From NCBI RefSeq assembly GCF_001758785.1, contig NZ_LROM01000082.1, positions 111,918-175,917 on the forward strand: a stretch of 64,000 bases of DNA, read 5' to 3'. The DNA comes from Duganella phyllosphaerae. GTDB lineage: Bacteria > Pseudomonadota > Gammaproteobacteria > Burkholderiales > Burkholderiaceae_D. How positions within the stretch are numbered: the stretch's first letter is position 1; each line of letters begins with the position of its first letter. This document shows, one piece after another, positions 63,853 to 64,000 of the stretch. The position numbers and the translations under genes are program-made. The notes beneath the pieces were generated by a model. It was not told where the DNA came from. It was given only the letters and a program-made list of their open reading frames with translations, and made no database searches.

Positions 63853-64000
63853 TTAAAAGCCGACCAGCGCGAAGCGCGGCTCGCGCACCAGTTGCGCCAG
63901 GTCCAGCAGCGTCCAGCGCCGGCCGTCGGCATCGTCGAACTGGCGCCCGGCCCAGGCCGGCGCTGCGGCGGCGTGCTGGGCTTGCGCACCTCGTCCGAGA
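63853..64000 (-). CDS. pilI: PilI, CheW-like coupling protein (C-terminal fragment)
   Basis: A minus-strand frame enters at the right edge and stops with TAA at 63853-63855. The visible 49 residues end in WAGRQFDDADGRRWTLLDLA, followed by QLVREPRFALVGF: the C-terminal strand pattern of PilI/CheW proteins (WxxLDLxxLxxxPxF). It is immediately upstream of pilJ in the usual pilI-pilJ-pilL order and would couple the receptor to the kinase. The N-terminal part lies beyond the window. Confidence 0.85.
   Translation of the reverse strand, partial: LGRGAQAQHAAAAPAWAGRQFDDADGRRWTLLDLAQLVREPRFALVGF

Noticed and set aside
1..64000. Prophage, insertion sequence, tRNA, rRNA or CRISPR array
   Set aside because: No transposase, integrase, phage structural gene, cloverleaf-like segment or spaced direct repeats were recognised on either strand.

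Overview
The window looks like a chromosomal segment of a high-GC betaproteobacterium of the Oxalobacteraceae (Massilia / Duganella / Janthinobacterium type). The evidence is the betaproteobacterial cytochrome oxidase cluster with its DUF2909, DUF2970 and 34-residue assembly proteins, the short H-NS-type protein ending in a GRGRQPKW-like motif, the PEP-CTERM-like small protein, the PilI/PilJ/PilL-ChpA chemosensory genes, and two dispersed-looking inverted repeats. That assignment is inference. No phage, insertion sequence, CRISPR array, rRNA or tRNA was seen. About 66 genes are supported, mostly core metabolism and envelope functions.

Layout. 0-5.2 kb: end of an unknown gene, an HDOD protein, then a minimal Ter stress cluster (TerD-type, AIM24/TIGR00266, TerD-type, TerC-like DUF475), divergent from an NhaR-like LysR regulator. 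5.2-7.1 kb: a perfect 25-bp inverted repeat, a CNNM/CBS membrane protein and a DUF2809 protein overlapping it antisense. 7.1-17.2 kb: respiration. Reading leftward, ctaC-ctaD-small protein-ctaG-DUF2970-ctaE ends at a terminator, and SURF1-Sco-like-ctaA-ctaB-sco-permease follows. These genes build and mature an aa3-type oxidase (heme A synthesis, copper delivery, structural subunits). 17.5-25.7 kb: bioC, comF, trmL, a LacI regulator beside a hexuronate-type transporter, an MHS transporter, a thioredoxin-like protein and a ChaN lipoprotein, then a PEP-CTERM-like protein. 25.7-29.1 kb: a sensor kinase divergent from an HDOD pair, and a small helix-turn-helix protein.

29.4-39.1 kb is one long rightward run: ybeZ-ybeY-corC-lnt, then glyQ-glyS-gmhB-plsC-metallopeptidase (RNA processing, lipoprotein maturation, glycyl-tRNA synthesis, heptose and phospholipid synthesis). 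39.1-40.2 kb has a tiny DnaJ-type zinc protein and a lipoprotein. 40.2-49.1 kb is the LPS/exopolysaccharide block on the minus strand: waaA, waaC, a phosphohexomutase, an H-NS-like protein, a WecA-type initiating transferase, and rfbBACD for dTDP-rhamnose with all junctions overlapping by ATGA. 49.3-54.9 kb: apaH convergent with yqgE-ruvX-pyrR-pyrB-pyrX-plsC, a Pseudomonas-like pyrimidine operon whose dihydroorotase homologue has lost its metal-binding HxH. 55.0-64.0 kb: a photolyase, then a twitching-motility-type chemosensory cluster, with PilL/ChpA hybrid kinase, PilJ receptor and the tail of PilI.

The most unusual items are the two inverted-repeat families (5216-5309 and 19847-19943), the second of which supplies the stop codon of the LacI gene; the compact Ter cluster with its LysR partner; the atypical PEP-CTERM-like protein; the Sco-like protein without its copper-binding histidine; and the pseudo-dihydroorotase. 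No clearly undescribed multi-gene system was found.
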